Of a DNA stretch of 64,000 nucleotides, positions 12,910 through 26,691 are shown piece after piece (within the stretch, counting starts at the first letter, position 1; each line of letters opens with the position of its first letter). The stretch spans positions 19,034,001 through 19,098,000 of the forward strand of contig NC_083567.1 of the NCBI RefSeq assembly GCF_019925205.1, read 5' to 3'. This stretch comes from Metopolophium dirhodum (lineage: Eukaryota; Arthropoda; Insecta; Hemiptera; Aphididae). The notes beneath the pieces are model-generated. The model had not been told where the DNA came from and ran no database searches. It was given only the letters and a program-made list of their open reading frames with translations. The position numbers and the translations under genes were made by a program.

Positions 12910-13830
12910 AACGCACCCCGTTCACTCAAAGGTTTGAAAAATCACAAAAGCGCGGGGTCGTGTGGTCGGTCGGACCACAGAACTCGGACTGGACATTTGG
13001 TGTCACTGGTTACGGTTCATACCGTTGCTCCGTGTCCGTATTCCCCGTTTTCAGTTTGTGATTGTCGCCGATCATGTATGGTAGTTTTGCGCGTCCGTGA
13101 AACATGTGCAGTCCGCTTAACGTTGGCCGATCGTCGATGTTGTTATTACTGTGCATCCGTCTGTTTGATTATAATGTCAAATACGTTTACTGTTGAAAAA
13201 AAATCGGAAACCAAATCCAATCCACAGCACTCGCCCACCGTACGGGTACAAGCCGAATTGTTCGAACCTACCGACAACAGATATCCGGTGTTCAATTATC
13301 AGAAGTTACTCATCGAAGAGGTAAGTGCAACGAAGTCGAGACTGTGCATGTTAGCGATGCACGCACATATACTTCACACACATATATCGTACACGCACAC
13401 ACGCACTAACACCCGCGTATCCCCCGCGTAGGTGCGTATTGCAAATTTCTTTAACGAGTAGTTTGCGTGCAGTCTATGCGTAAACTCATTTATTATTGCA
13501 TTATTATCACACGATAATAACCTATTATAAATCACGGCACGTATCAACGGGATCCGTAGGCACAAATGTCGAGATCTGTCAATCGGACTTTTTCGGTGGC
13601 TCGCGGTTGACGAATTACCGCTTGTCGGAGCCGCTATCGTCACGATAACAGTGTAAAGCGTCGTCCGCGTCCTCCCGATGATGAGATACCCTACGACATC
13701 CCGACTGTCCCGTTGTGTACACATCGGTCGACTTGGTGTGTAACGTCCACGCGCCTCGTATGCACGTCGATGTGTTTGACTCGCCGTTATGTCCACATAG
13801 CATTTTCAACTAATTTCTGGCGAAAGTGGT
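12910..13830 (+). promoter_or_regulatory. CpG-rich promoter and first-exon block of ubinuclein
   Basis: Against a strongly AT-rich background this block of about 900 bp is rich in CG dinucleotides on both sides of the ubinuclein first coding exon (13174-13320). CpG retention of this kind in aphids marks active, unmethylated promoters and 5' exons (general knowledge). ORFs on both strands of this block are open by chance because of the composition and are not taken as genes. No discrete core-promoter motif was identified. Confidence 0.55.
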
Positions 13831-16800
13831 GACTTCTATGTGATAGCCGAGATAATTTTTCTTTTTTCCGCGGGGTTGTGCATTTATTTTTTAATAGTTT
13901 TGATTCGTAGTACGTATATCGGATGGAAATTTATTCGACTTAAAAAAATACCCATATATTATTTTATTTCAGAAAAATTTACAAATCGAAGTATAACTTA
14001 TAAATTTGTCTTAAAGTGTTTTATTTATTGTAAATATTTTAATTTTGTTTTTAGTACCCATATAATTTTTTGGTATGTGTTATTTTTTTATTTATTAATT
14101 TGGAACTAAGTAAACACATCAAAGTTTTTTTATTTGTATGTAGGTACACCTCTACTATTATATTGTCTAAATTTATTGTTTTAAAGATTTTTAAAATCGT
14201 TGAAGAATGAAATTATTAGATTAAAAAATATTGTCCTGAATGATGATCAGTGTCTATAATTTATATTTCACCTATTAGACTTATTTTTTTTTAAACCACC
14301 TTTTTTTGCCTGAAAAACATTTAGGTACTAACAATATATTTTTATTAAGTATAAGATGGAATATAAGCAATATGAATAGAAATGGCCTACTCCACCGTAA
14401 TACCGGAGGTTCTTGGTGTCCTGATCTATTGGCATTAACACTAGCCCCTTGGTAACTTTATAATTCAAATTTTTGGCTGACAAACAAAATTTCACGCTTG
14501 AAGTTTTTTCCCTGATCATCCCTGAATGGTCAATAAAAACAATGGGCTATACTCATATAAGGGTGGAAGAGGATTTCCATGAATGGTTAAATGTAAATTA
14601 TTATATTCTCCAATTAAACTTTGTTCAAATTGATACTTGTAAAATGTATCTAGATACCTATGTCTTAGCATATTAATGAAGTGATAAATGGAATAATATT
14701 GTATTAATTCCATGTGGCAAATTACTATTTAAACTAAATTTTTACCAAAATACCAAACGTTTGACAACATTTTGTAATAACATTAAAGTTGTTTTTTAGA
14801 TTTGAGTAAAACAATTCTTCCATGATTGTTAAATCTTAAAACTTGTTTTATTAAATTAAATTTCTGTACAAATTAATCTAGTTCAATTTTCAACTATTAA
14901 AAAATTGTAACATAACGACCCACAATCAGACTTTTAAATAAATTGTCATCATTCTTAATATTATAGGTATGCATATAAAAATAATAATTCAAAATACAAT
15001 ATAACTGGCATAGATTAAACTCCCATATTATAATTGAAGAGTATACCTAGCTATACTTTATACAATTTTCTCCTAATGTTCAAGATACCTACTAATTTTT
15101 CACTTATTTCATAGACTAGGTACCTATTTAAATTCATAGTTAGATAGATTTCTGACGTCTTAGTTATTTTTTTTTTTACATTAGGTATATTCTTTCAATT
15201 CTATTGTCTTGAAAAAATACCTCTTTAATTTAAATATTTATTTTTTTTTTTAATTTTATTTGGATAATGGATATCTACCCATACTTATTTTCTTATTAAT
15301 AATTTACAATAATCATTATTTAATAAAATATAATATTTTTAATTATGTATATTTACAAGTATAAAATAATAAAATGATAAATAAATAAATTTTATAATAC
15401 CTAATTAAAAATAAATCAAGCACGGGGTTCAGATATTTTATTCAAATATATTATTATACATTATATAATAGAGGTATTAATATAATGTTTTCTTAATAAT
15501 AATATAATAATGTTATATTTTGTTAGTGCAAATTTGTACTATCTATCAGTGTGACCACTGGCCACACATTCTAGTGATAAATAAAAACATCTAATCATTA
15601 AATGATAATAATATGGTAGTGGGAAAGGTGGGTAGGTATAATAAAATAACCACTTAGGTACCTATTACCTAATGATGGAAAATGGTTACTTTATTTAAAA
15701 TTGTATTAAAAAAAAGAAAAGTTCTTTTTTGCTGATTATTCAAATTTTTGTCATAAACTCAAAATCAACCAGGAAATATAATAGACTATCAATATAGTTT
15801 TGTATGTGCTGATTTTAGTTACATGCAAATATGTAACCTATTATTTAATTCTTATTTCTTAGGTATACAATTAGCAGGAGAATTCTTTAATGGAATTCAG
15901 AAAGGGCTGCATGCTACCTACCACCTCTCAAAAATATTATAAATCGTTATTTTATTGGTAATTTATAAGTTAATTAAATATTGTTCATAATTTTCTCATA
16001 TCTAATTTATCCTCCCTAGACCATCCCGATACAACCTGTTTCCTAAAAAGTAAATGGTTTAGGGATGTTTTAACCTAATTATTACTCACATCTAATTTAT
16101 GCAAAAAAAAAAAAACTCAGACTCAGACTTTAATGATATTGCTGCAGAGCAATATCACTAGACATTTCTTCTAGTCGTGTTCTCGTCAGTTTTTTTCCCC
16201 CCATGATCAAATTTACTTATTGTATTTATCTCAGTATTTATTAATATAGATTGAAAATAAAAAAAAATTCCATATTTTTAAAACTTTGTTCATTCTACAC
16301 CATGATATGTTTATTTGATTTGTGGTTACAAAATGTATGTAATATGTTACCTTCAAGTTGTATATTATATTCAACTCTACACGTGTCGTGTAGTGAAAAT
16401 TCAGCAGATTTGTAATTTGTTTTAGTAAGCTCTAAGATTGAATAATGGTTTATAACTATTATGTTTATAACTTATTTTCTATCATAAGGCTGATAATAGT
16501 ATTAGATCATAGTGTAATTAATAAATTATTTAATTATAAATAACATGTGTTGTAATGTAATATGAAGGTTTAAAAAGTTATATAATAAAGTATCAACAAT
16601 GTCATGTTTGATAAATAACATAAATATTATATAGTTTTTTTCTTATATTTTGTTACAGAAAAAACGTCGAAGAAGGGATCAGCAATCTAATACTTTCGAA
16701 GAAAATGATGAATCTATAAAACAATTGGCAGACCATTATGATCAAAAATATGTAGGTTCCCATAATAATATATTTTGTTAAATTTTAAATTGTAACTGTA

Positions 16801-19800
16801 AATTAATCAGTAGGTAAAGGTTAGTTATGTTTATAATAATTACTATTATACACAAAACAGATAAATAATAATAAATTATAGTTAACACACAATATTTCAA
16901 AAAAAGAAAAATTGAAGCCATAAGCTATAAGCCATTAAAATTATTTTATTGACTTTATGTGCTCTATATTAGTTACTTTTAATTGCCTATATATAGTTAC
17001 AGGATGATTCTTTTAAACGTTAACTTTATATAATTTAAAGTTATTACCAAAAAACATTTTAGGATATTAAATAATATATTACATTTTTATCATTTGAATA
17101 GTTAGGAAAATATGCATTTTTAATTACATATTCCAAAGCAGAATATTTTCTCATTACAAAATAAACTTTAGTATCTTTTATCTGTTCATTAAGTCATTTA
17201 TATCACACAGTATTGTATTTAGAGGGTGTGGGAACCTTGGGGTGGGATCCTTCCCACCACCACGATTCGCCATAATAATGTAAACATTTTTTTACGGGAT
17301 TAGGTATATATGAAACTCACAGCTTTGTGTTAGGAAAATTCCTAAATACGCCACTGATAATGTAATGATAATTATACATTTATACTTATGTCTAAAACGT
17401 TTACAGTATGTTAAATAATCTATATGTAAATAAATATGTTTATCATGCCGAATGGCTACGACTACTGAGGGTATTTTTAAATAAATAAAATAATAAAAAA
17501 TCTAATTATTTTAGTTCTAATTTAAAAATCAAAATGTAATATAATTTTAACAAAATATAATGTTTTTGTGATAATTATGTTTATTTTGTCTTTAACAGGG
17601 GTTTAGTGGTGTTAAGAAAAAGAAAAAGAAAAAAACTGCTTTCTATAACTATTCTGAACTTGCTGCTGGTTATGATGAAAATGATTCATTCATTGATAAT
17701 ACTGAAATTGTAAGTATAATGTATATTGATTATTTCTATTATAAATAAAAAAAAGTATTGAGTATACCTATAAGTAAACACATTTGTTTGGAAAAACAAA
17801 AATAATTATATTTAATGCATATTGAATAAACATAATTAATAATTAAACATCTTAAAGATTCTAATTTTGCAATTAATATTTATTTTTTATTAAACTATAC
17901 ACTATCTATTACATTAAATGAAAGTATTCTTTATAATCTATTATTATAATTAATATACATTTTATTAATAATTTTTTTTTTGTTGTATATTTTAATGATA
18001 TTTTTTATCTTTAATTATAGTGTGATGAAGTCATGCCAAAAGAAGTTGAAACAAAACATGGTGGTTATTATGTGAATTCTGGATCATTGGAATTCAAGAA
18101 CGTTTATTTGTCTGAAGATTCTGAAGAAATAAAATCTAGTCAACCTCGCAAGGTATAGTATATCATATATTGTACGCAAGTACAGGTTAAATTGTTATCA
18201 TTGTTATTACTGTTAATATGCTATTCAATAAATATATTATTTTCTAAGAGTGAAATTATAAATGTTGTTTTTATATTTTTAGCATTTTATAAACACTGTA
18301 TTAGAAGATAGTGAAGACAAATTACCAACTTTTGCTGTTTCCAATAATTCAGAAAAAAATTCACTAACCGAAACTAAGGTATTTCTAAATAACTATTATT
18401 AATTATTTATTGTGAAAATGTATCTGAATATTTCAATATTATGTTTTAAAGACTTCTGAAACATCTGATGATTCGTCGTGTTCTGATGAAGAAAAAGAAT
18501 CTTTAAAACCTTTATGTACACCATCACTTCCAGTGAATGGCAAAGTCAAACGAAGACAGTCAATTGATTCTGATAGTGCCAGTTCAATTATTCCAACTAA
18601 AAAAAAGAAGATTAGTACTGTTAAATCATTGATACAAGAAAAAAAACTTCTGATACCAGAGTGCAAGCCAAGTATTTTGATTTTTATAACTTATAGATAT
18701 TTTAAAATAGCATATTTCTGTAACCTTATATTGTGTCATTATCATAATATTACATTTACTGTTGATAATTGTTTGTTTTTCAACTAGAATATACACATAG
18801 TTAGTATCAGATTGCTTATTTACATTTCAAAATATTCCAATACTATAAACATTTGTTGAAAAAAAGAAATAAGCCTCTGTATTAAAATAAGAAAAATGTG
18901 TTTGTTACATATTTTAATAATTATTAGTTATACTATGATTTATGATATATTATAATGAATAACCTTACTGATGTACAATTAGTTACAATAACTATAAAAA
19001 GCTTTTAATTATTATTTAGGTTGTTCAAAAGATACTCAACCCTTATCTTCTGATGAAGCACCTGTAACAGAAAATAATGTTAGTTCTATTAATGATACAA
19101 TTGAATCTGTGATATATGCAGCTTGTTCAAAACCTCCAAATGTATCATGTAAGTATACACAGATATGGTTTACTTTAACAATTAAATAATTGAAATGTCA
19201 TCTATTTCAGTGAGTTCAGAGAATGATATTGTTAAAAGTACTCAGATTGTAATAAATCCCCCAATCAGTATTGATAAACCAGTATCCAATGGTGTTCATA
19301 ATCCAGCAGAAGAACTTCCTGAAATAATAGTGGAAATTATTGAATCAATTAAGACTGAAGCTCAAATAGCAATCCAAAATAATTTAAACATTTTTTCAGA
19401 AAAAATAAATTTAGATCTATTAAGGTATGATATATTTACTTCATTATTTTTTCTGAGGATATTTAACCTTTGTTTTATTTGGTTGTGTAATTATCTTAAT
19501 CAAATTAAATCCAATTTACTATTGAATTATTAGTCATTAAAATAAAAATGTTACATAATACCAATTCTAATGGAAAAAATTAGGCTATTAAAGATTTGGA
19601 TTGAAACTTAGATAAAAAAAAAAAGGGTACATTTGTTATAGCCAAAGGTTAGACTATAGATTATTGACTAAATTAAATATAAAATATATAAATTAATAAT
19701 TTTAATTTTCAAAATAAATTTTACGATTTTAAAATTTTAATGTAAGAATATTATTTAGGGGGGTCTGCAGGATTTTTATATTACAATTATAAAGATTTTT

Positions 19801-22800
19801 AAGTTATAAAAAAAATAATGTTTAATGGATTATTCTAAACATACAATGTTCTATGTTTGTGTAAGACATGTGAGTATAACATAATGCTTAATACTTCATC
19901 CTTAATCCATATGATTACCAAATGCATACTTTTTTACATTTTTTTTTTTATTTTTTATGTTTGTACTCTCCTTTAAATTAATTTGTTTACTATATGTTTT
20001 TAATTTCCATAAATTTGACATCATTATTCAATTTTTTATATATATGTTTTAGCCTTGAATATCAAAAAGAATTAATTACATTTAATGCACAACCAGTCTA
20101 TGCAACGTTAGCTGAGCATATGTTATGTGACAAAGAAAAGCTTGTTAAACAAGTAAATCAGCTAGTTGATTTTGAGGAAGAAAAAATTACTGAACCAATT
20201 GAAAGGTAAACATTTTAGTAGTAGAATATGTGTATAATTTTTAAATTATTTTAGATTATGTTATATAAAATTATATTTTACATGTTTAGGTTAAAGAATG
20301 CAATTAAAAAAATATTACCATCAGTTGTAGAACAATATAATCTGGAATGTAATAAAATTTTAGATCAAAGGTATGTCAAGTTTTTTCAATACTATTAAAT
20401 ATTTTAAGTCTTAACTAAGCATAGGTGGCAATTTTATTGCTTGTTTGATTAATGTGACAAGCAAATGTTAAATACTAAAAGAAGTTTGTTTATATAATTT
20501 TTTTGTCACCTGCCCCAATAATTTTATTTTTGATGCCAGTTGATATGTTGGAAAATTATATTTTTCTGTTCAGCGGATAATTAATACTTAATTCTTCCTA
20601 GCGGACACAACCGTCTAAAAAGTTACTGTCCAATTTGGATTAATATATATTAATGTATTGATACGTTTTGCCTAATATATCAAATATTAGCTGATAGATG
20701 GGTTAGTCCCTAATCCTTACTGTTCGATAGAACAGTTTGGAAAATCTAGGAACCAAGAACAGTTTACTATTGATTACTGTTAGTCATCGACTATCTATAC
20801 CAGGCTTTATTAAACCAAGAACCCATACATTAACATTTAAATTAATTTAACCTACTGTAGTACTAATGCCTAATAGTAACTAAATTACTTTATTCACGAT
20901 AATATTATAAAAAGTACTTTACTAATAGCTACATTATTGAAGAAAAAAAAGGAGTTATCATGCTTTGTGTTTGTTGTGCTACTTGTATATTATATATTAT
21001 GGTAAAGTTGTTTTTATCATGAATTTTTTCAGGAATGTTAATGGAACTTCTAATGATGGATTAAAGTCAAAACCTGGGCCTAAACGACCACGTCGTAAAT
21101 TTCCTTGGAATGAAGAATTTAGGTATAATATAGTATAATAATATTATATTTTTTGTTGCACTACAATATGAATATCTGTAATATCTTTCTGTAATTTTCA
21201 ATATAATTAAAAAAACTAAAACCATTATATCAAAAAAAAAAATGTTAAGCTAGCGTTGACTAATATGATAATAATATATACTAAGTATGATAATCATTTA
21301 TTAATATCTTGCATACTTAAACTTATTGATTGCTATAAAGCTGCAAAATTGGGGACAAATCTAGTTTAGCGCCCGCGAGAATTTTTCAATTTTTTTTTTT
21401 TGGATATATGTATTACAAGTTAAAAACGATGTAAAAATGAATTGCCAGAAATAATTAGTTTTTAAGTTACAGCCTTACAAAGTAATGATTTTTGGTGGTG
21501 TACGCATTCGTACGACGCAATATTTTACTGCGCGTTTGATCTTTTTTGTTTTACTAAACAACTTTTTTTTAAATTTTTTTTAAGTTGAGCATGCTGAAAA
21601 CAGCCAGGAGAAGTCTTAATTTGACTTATTTTAAAGTTATAGCTAATTAAAATTATTGGTATTTTCATATACACAATACACCCAGTATGGCCACTCGCTG
21701 GCTGCGCTCCCTCAGACAATCAAAATCAAAAACATCCCTCGTCTTGTTGTATAAAACCATAGGTGGGTGTCACTGTACCAGAATTATTTTTGCACCATAA
21801 TTTTTAAAACATTGATTTACTTAGTTTCCAAAAAATAAACAGTATACGACACTAGTGTTATTATATAAATCATTACTACAGCACCTAAAAAATTACATAG
21901 ATTTAGTAATGTGTTAGCTGTCTGCATAATAGTAAATTTTAAAAGAAAAATGTCTACAAAAACTTAAATCCTCAAGTTTATATTCTTTGATTTTATTAAT
22001 ATGTTTAATAAATGAATAACAATTAAGAGTAGATAGTTTATACCGTTACAATTTATCAACAATATTACTTAATTTATTTTTTCAGAACATTAGTACGAGA
22101 AATTATTAATATCCGAAAGACTACCTATTCCAAAATCAAAAGATCCCACTCGATAGATATGTTTATACAACAGTTTGTAAATAATCTAATCAAACCATTA
22201 TGGCCAGTTGGGTGGATGAAATCTGCCAATATTGTAAAAGAACTTAAAGTAAAAGAAAAGGACTCTAGGTATTGTTTTTTTTTTTATTCATATTTTTGTA
22301 AATATAATATTTATGTCTTTTTGTCATATTTATCTTTAAGTTTTGAATTTAATGATTAAATGTTGAGTTTAAATTTAATCGCCTAAGATAATTTGAAAAA
22401 ATAATTTTTTGCAGGCCTAAATTACCAAAAAAACAACCGTTACATAATAGTCCAATTAAATTGCTTAGTGCCATTAAACTGGCTTCTGAACATAAAGTAT
22501 CTAATTCCGCCATGAACAAATCGCATAAGTGGAATAAACAAAAATCTTCAAAAATGTCCGACCTTAATACTGGAACAACAACTAAATCTACTAGTCAAAC
22601 TCCATCACCAACACCGTCTACAACATCTGCTTTAAAGCAATTTTATAGTCCTCCTCACACTGTAGCCATCAGTACTATAAGTAATGATACATGTCCTTAT
22701 CAAGCTACCATTACGACTACAGCAATTAATGGCTGCAAACAAAAAGAATCTGAAAACAACAGTGTTATTGTAAAAACAGAAGCACCTAGTGGAGATATAT

Positions 22801-25800
22801 TAGATTTATCACCAAATAAATCTAGTGCAATGCCATTTGCATATAGCAAATTAAAAGATGTAACTGTAATTTGCAATAATACCTCACAAGATAAAAACAA
22901 CCCTTCAAAAACGGTAAGAATGAATAACGTTTGAATATGTTTAGTTTATTACCCACCTAAGAAAATATATTGATTTAAATAAAGTTACTATTTTTTTTTT
23001 TTTTTTATATATATTTATTTTTTTTGATACTACATTTGTTATGGCTTAATAAAATCATATGTTCAAATTACAATTAATTTTATAAATTTTAAATTAATCA
23101 ATAGTATTACATCTTTGTTTTATGAATGCTTTTGATCAATTTACAAAACTATTAATATATTAATGTACACATTGGCTATAGTTCTTTTCCTTATTTCACA
23201 CTTATTTATTATATTCTGTTTTATGCATGTAACACAGGCTATATCTAGTCACATAGTAACTTACAGTTTTTTATTGACTTGGTTTTGCACTTCAAGGTGT
23301 TTTTTAATGGTTTGTTATTAATATCTTGTATTATATTAATAGTCATATTTTTTGAACAGTTTTTTGGTGATCATAATTTTGTATTTATAATCCGTGATTG
23401 TAAAATTGAAGGATTGATTTTATCTGTAATTACTAATTATATTTTATTGATTGTAATGGAAATAGTGACACGAGAATCTGAGTTACTTAAATTACTATAA
23501 CATTTATTGAGTCTATTAAGTAAAATTAAACGAAACAATTTACATTTAAATAAAATTACTACGTGTTTTCTTATATCTTTGTGTATTTTGGTTAGCATAT
23601 TAGTTATTTTTAAATTACTAGATAACTAATTCCTTGTTGCCAGTGAAAGCACACCAATAGTGTAGATTAGGTAAGGGGAAATGCACAGTTGTCTCAAAGA
23701 TAATTTATATTAAGGTAAGCAAAAGTTTAGTTTAAAAAAAAAAGTTCAATTAATTTACTTAATTTACACCATTGAGGTCAGCCCTATAAAAAATGATTCG
23801 ATGTATGTCACTTTATAATTTTTTTTTAAAAAATGTTTCATAATTTAATACAATTTATTGAATAAAAGTTAATATTTACGTAAAAGCAATTAATGGACAT
23901 TTTACCTACTTTTAATGAGGCTAATTGATTCACCTTATTATTTGTGGCTAGAAGACGATACTATATTGTATGTTTGCTATCTATTATTATAAGTGTCATT
24001 AATTATGTTGTATTTGGCTTCAAAATGATCCTATCTCTAACATATTAGATATTATCCAGTTGATATTTAAAAACAAAAATCCTTAGTTAAATGTAAATCA
24101 TTCTAGAAAATAATTGTAACAATACCCCTGTTGACAGCAATTAATCCAAATATATTTAAAATCTTGAAATGTAGTACCAAGTACCACCTAAAATTATTGC
24201 AGAAGGGTTTGAAAACATATATATTCAACTAATTGCATAAATAAACTAATTATTCAATTTAAAATTATGTATAACTATTGTAGTTAATCTTACTGATTTA
24301 ATTTTCAATAATGTTAAATCAAAATGCCCATAGTCAAACTAATGAAGGTAAATTGAAGAGAGGTTTGATGGTTGATACTTTTATGAAGTATATAATATTA
24401 TAGCTTAATTGTCATAAGTTTGTTGTGCAAAATTACACATGGCACTTGGTTTTTGTTCATTGCTTAATGATTAATAACTAATAAATAATATTATATTAAC
24501 GATATGGAATATGGATGCAGATTGTTTAATCTAACGTTTCAACGGTAATGGTTTTCTGACATTCTTCAGATTTTGTATTTGAATTTGATAGTTATGCCAA
24601 TGAATGATATATCCATCACTAATGTACTATTATTTTTATACTAAATTGTTCTTTATTGTGATAACTAAGTAGTGCAGTATTAATGAATTTATGTTATAAT
24701 ATTCCCTAAGCCCTTTAGTATTCTTATTTCCTGGCTGTAGTGTTATAGTGCCAATGGCACCCTCAGATAAAATTTCAGGACGGGATACATTGGTTTATTA
24801 GTTGTTTGAAAATTAGACTTACACTGTAATTATAAACTATAGTATAGGGAGATATTGTTGACCATGGGTATTAACTTCCAATTAGGATAGAAATTTTAAT
24901 TATGTAACTATTGTTCCTATATTTATTTTAAAATAGTTTATCACACTTATGAATAAAGGCACATTAAAAATTGAACAGACGGTACATAACAAAGAGATTT
25001 TTTTCATAAGTAGGTGTATTTTAGTCCTAAGTGAGTAGTGACAACTATTTTAGGTAAACTGCTTGATTGATTTAAAATATTTTAAGAAATTAGGTTTGGT
25101 CAATATTTTGAACATGTTTGCAGGATTTGCAAATTAGTCCAAAACACATGGTTCATCAGCCAATTTCACGAAAGCAAAGATTGCTTCAGGAATTGCATAA
25201 TAAACCTATGACTGACCAACAAAGGTTATCAACCAATATTTTTACTGTTGATCGACAAAGCACAAAACCAAAAGTTGGTTTGCATACACATTGTATATCA
25301 TATGTTTAGTAAACTAAAATATTAATCATTTGTATTTGTTAATTAAGGATGACAATTCTATTTCATCGTCAAATAAATTAGACTGTATAAAAGTTGATGA
25401 AAAGTCAACCGCTAAGGATATGTTAAGTCAAATCATCAATGAATCTTTAAAGGACAATACATCGCCATTACCTACACAATTTACAACTAATAATTTCTAT
25501 AAAATTGTATGTGGACTATTGGTTCATTTTGCTTACTATTATTTCAATATTAAATTATCATATTTTGGTGTTCAGAAAGATGAGACTAAATCACCAACCC
25601 CAGTCGTAGCCAAACAAGAAATAAAAAATGAATATTCAGATTGGCCACACAGCGATCGGAACACAGCATCTAGAACTCCATCAAGCCATCGATCGTCCAG
25701 TGCTGAGCTTGCAGAGAAAGAAGCACAAGAAGTAATTAGAGACTTGTTAGTCTTGAATCAATTATCTTGTTCGTCACGAACCACTAAAGATAATACTTTC

Positions 25801-26469
25801 AAAAAACATTCATCTATCTATTCCTCTCATTCACCGGACACACTGGTTAGTTCACCGTTAGGAGTCATACACCATCCAGCTTATAGGAATTCCTACAGTA
25901 CAGTATGTATTGGTCGACTTGCAAAATTTGAAAGCGATATTATTGGTTTGAGTAAACATTGGGTATTATTTTTTAGTCAAGCAGTACAATTGGCAAATCA
26001 ACACATGGGACAACAATAGGCATACCAAAAATGAGTATTGGTTTCCAGGATGAGTTTCTTAAGCACATGAAAACCGAAGAACCCAGTTCGCGGTTAACTT
26101 CAGAAAGTTTTCAGTAATTAATTATTGTTATTAGACATATGGAGTTTGTGTTTTTAATTGATCACTTTTGCAGAAAACATGGTATACCACATTATGGTCT
26201 AATACAAACTAATTCTCAAATGTCCGATGTAAGTCGATTTATTATTGGCACACTTCTAAGTACTTAATTTAGACAAATTAAACTAATGTCTATAAATACA
26301 AATAATTTCAGAACTTATTTCAGCAACAATTATTTTCTACATTGAATACAAAATCGAATAAAGATAATATGAGTCATAATTCAATAACGTACAGTAGTAA
26401 GTTAATTTAGTATGAGTAACATTTAATTTGTGCTAATTAAAATATTATATTTCAGATAAAAACGAATAA
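13174..26469 (+). CDS. UBN: Ubinuclein / yemanuclein, HIRA-complex subunit
   Basis: Histone H3.3 chaperone subunit working with HIRA and CABIN1 in replication-independent nucleosome assembly. Twenty exons: 13174-13320, 16659-16751, 17599-17709, 18021-18152, 18283-18378, 18452-18671, 19020-19148, 19211-19424, 20053-20205, 20290-20370, 21033-21122, 22086-22268, 22415-22913, 25124-25273, 25348-25506, 25576-25902, 25977-26113, 26174-26228, 26312-26396, 26456-26469; 3075 nt, 1024 aa. Evidence: N-terminal LFEPTDNRYPVF motif (HIRA-binding region), the HRD core ELAAGYDENDSFIDN with GGYYVNSG after a lysine run (from residue 81), and a middle domain with PRRKFPWNEEFR and KPLWPVGWMKSA (about residues 460-550). 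The Ser/Thr-rich C-terminal half is poorly conserved. An in-frame ATG at 12934 would add 80 residues, but they are CpG-driven and unlike the family, so 13174 is preferred. The exon 14 donor (GTTGGT at 25274) is weak. Confidence 0.92.
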
Positions 26470-26691
26470 AATAAATACATTATAAGTACTAATATAGTAC
26501 GATACTATAAAGATATTTGATACAGTCATTAATATCTTAAATTCACTATGTAAGAGTAATATTTTTGTTTTTATTTATATAATTAGTATTATATTAAACA
26601 AGTAGTATTATAACTATTGAGGATAAACCTTGTGATTAATGTAAAAAAAAAAGTAATATATGTACATTAGGTATATTTAAAAAATAAATGT
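26470..26691. terminator. Convergent 3' ends with crossing polyadenylation signals
   Basis: For the plus strand, AATAAA occurs at 26465-26470, overlapping the ubinuclein stop codon, and at 26683-26688. For the minus strand, AATAAA (read as TTTATT) lies at 26570-26575 downstream of the GCP2 stop. If the distal plus signal is used, the two transcripts overlap by more than 100 nt. No other feature was seen in this gap. Confidence 0.5.

Noticed and set aside
12934..13173. N-terminal extension of ubinuclein from an upstream in-frame ATG
   Set aside because: The added 80 residues are cysteine- and arginine-rich CpG-driven sequence unlike ubinuclein N-termini, which start shortly before the LFEP motif.
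13374..13809. Long open frames on the minus strand next to the ubinuclein first exon
   Set aside because: They lie in a CpG-rich block where all frames stay open; the translations are Arg/Thr-rich and match no family, and the plus-strand gene model explains the block.
21350..21780. Possible interspersed repeat in a ubinuclein intron (CTCGCTGGCTGCGCTCCCTC patch)
   Set aside because: The composition is repeat-like, but there is no second copy in the window, no inverted ends and no duplication, so it cannot be supported from this sequence alone.
25274..25309. Continuation of ubinuclein exon 14 to the stop after HTHCISYV
   Set aside because: The next exon at 25348 continues the protein in phase if exon 14 ends at 25273; reading on would truncate the protein.
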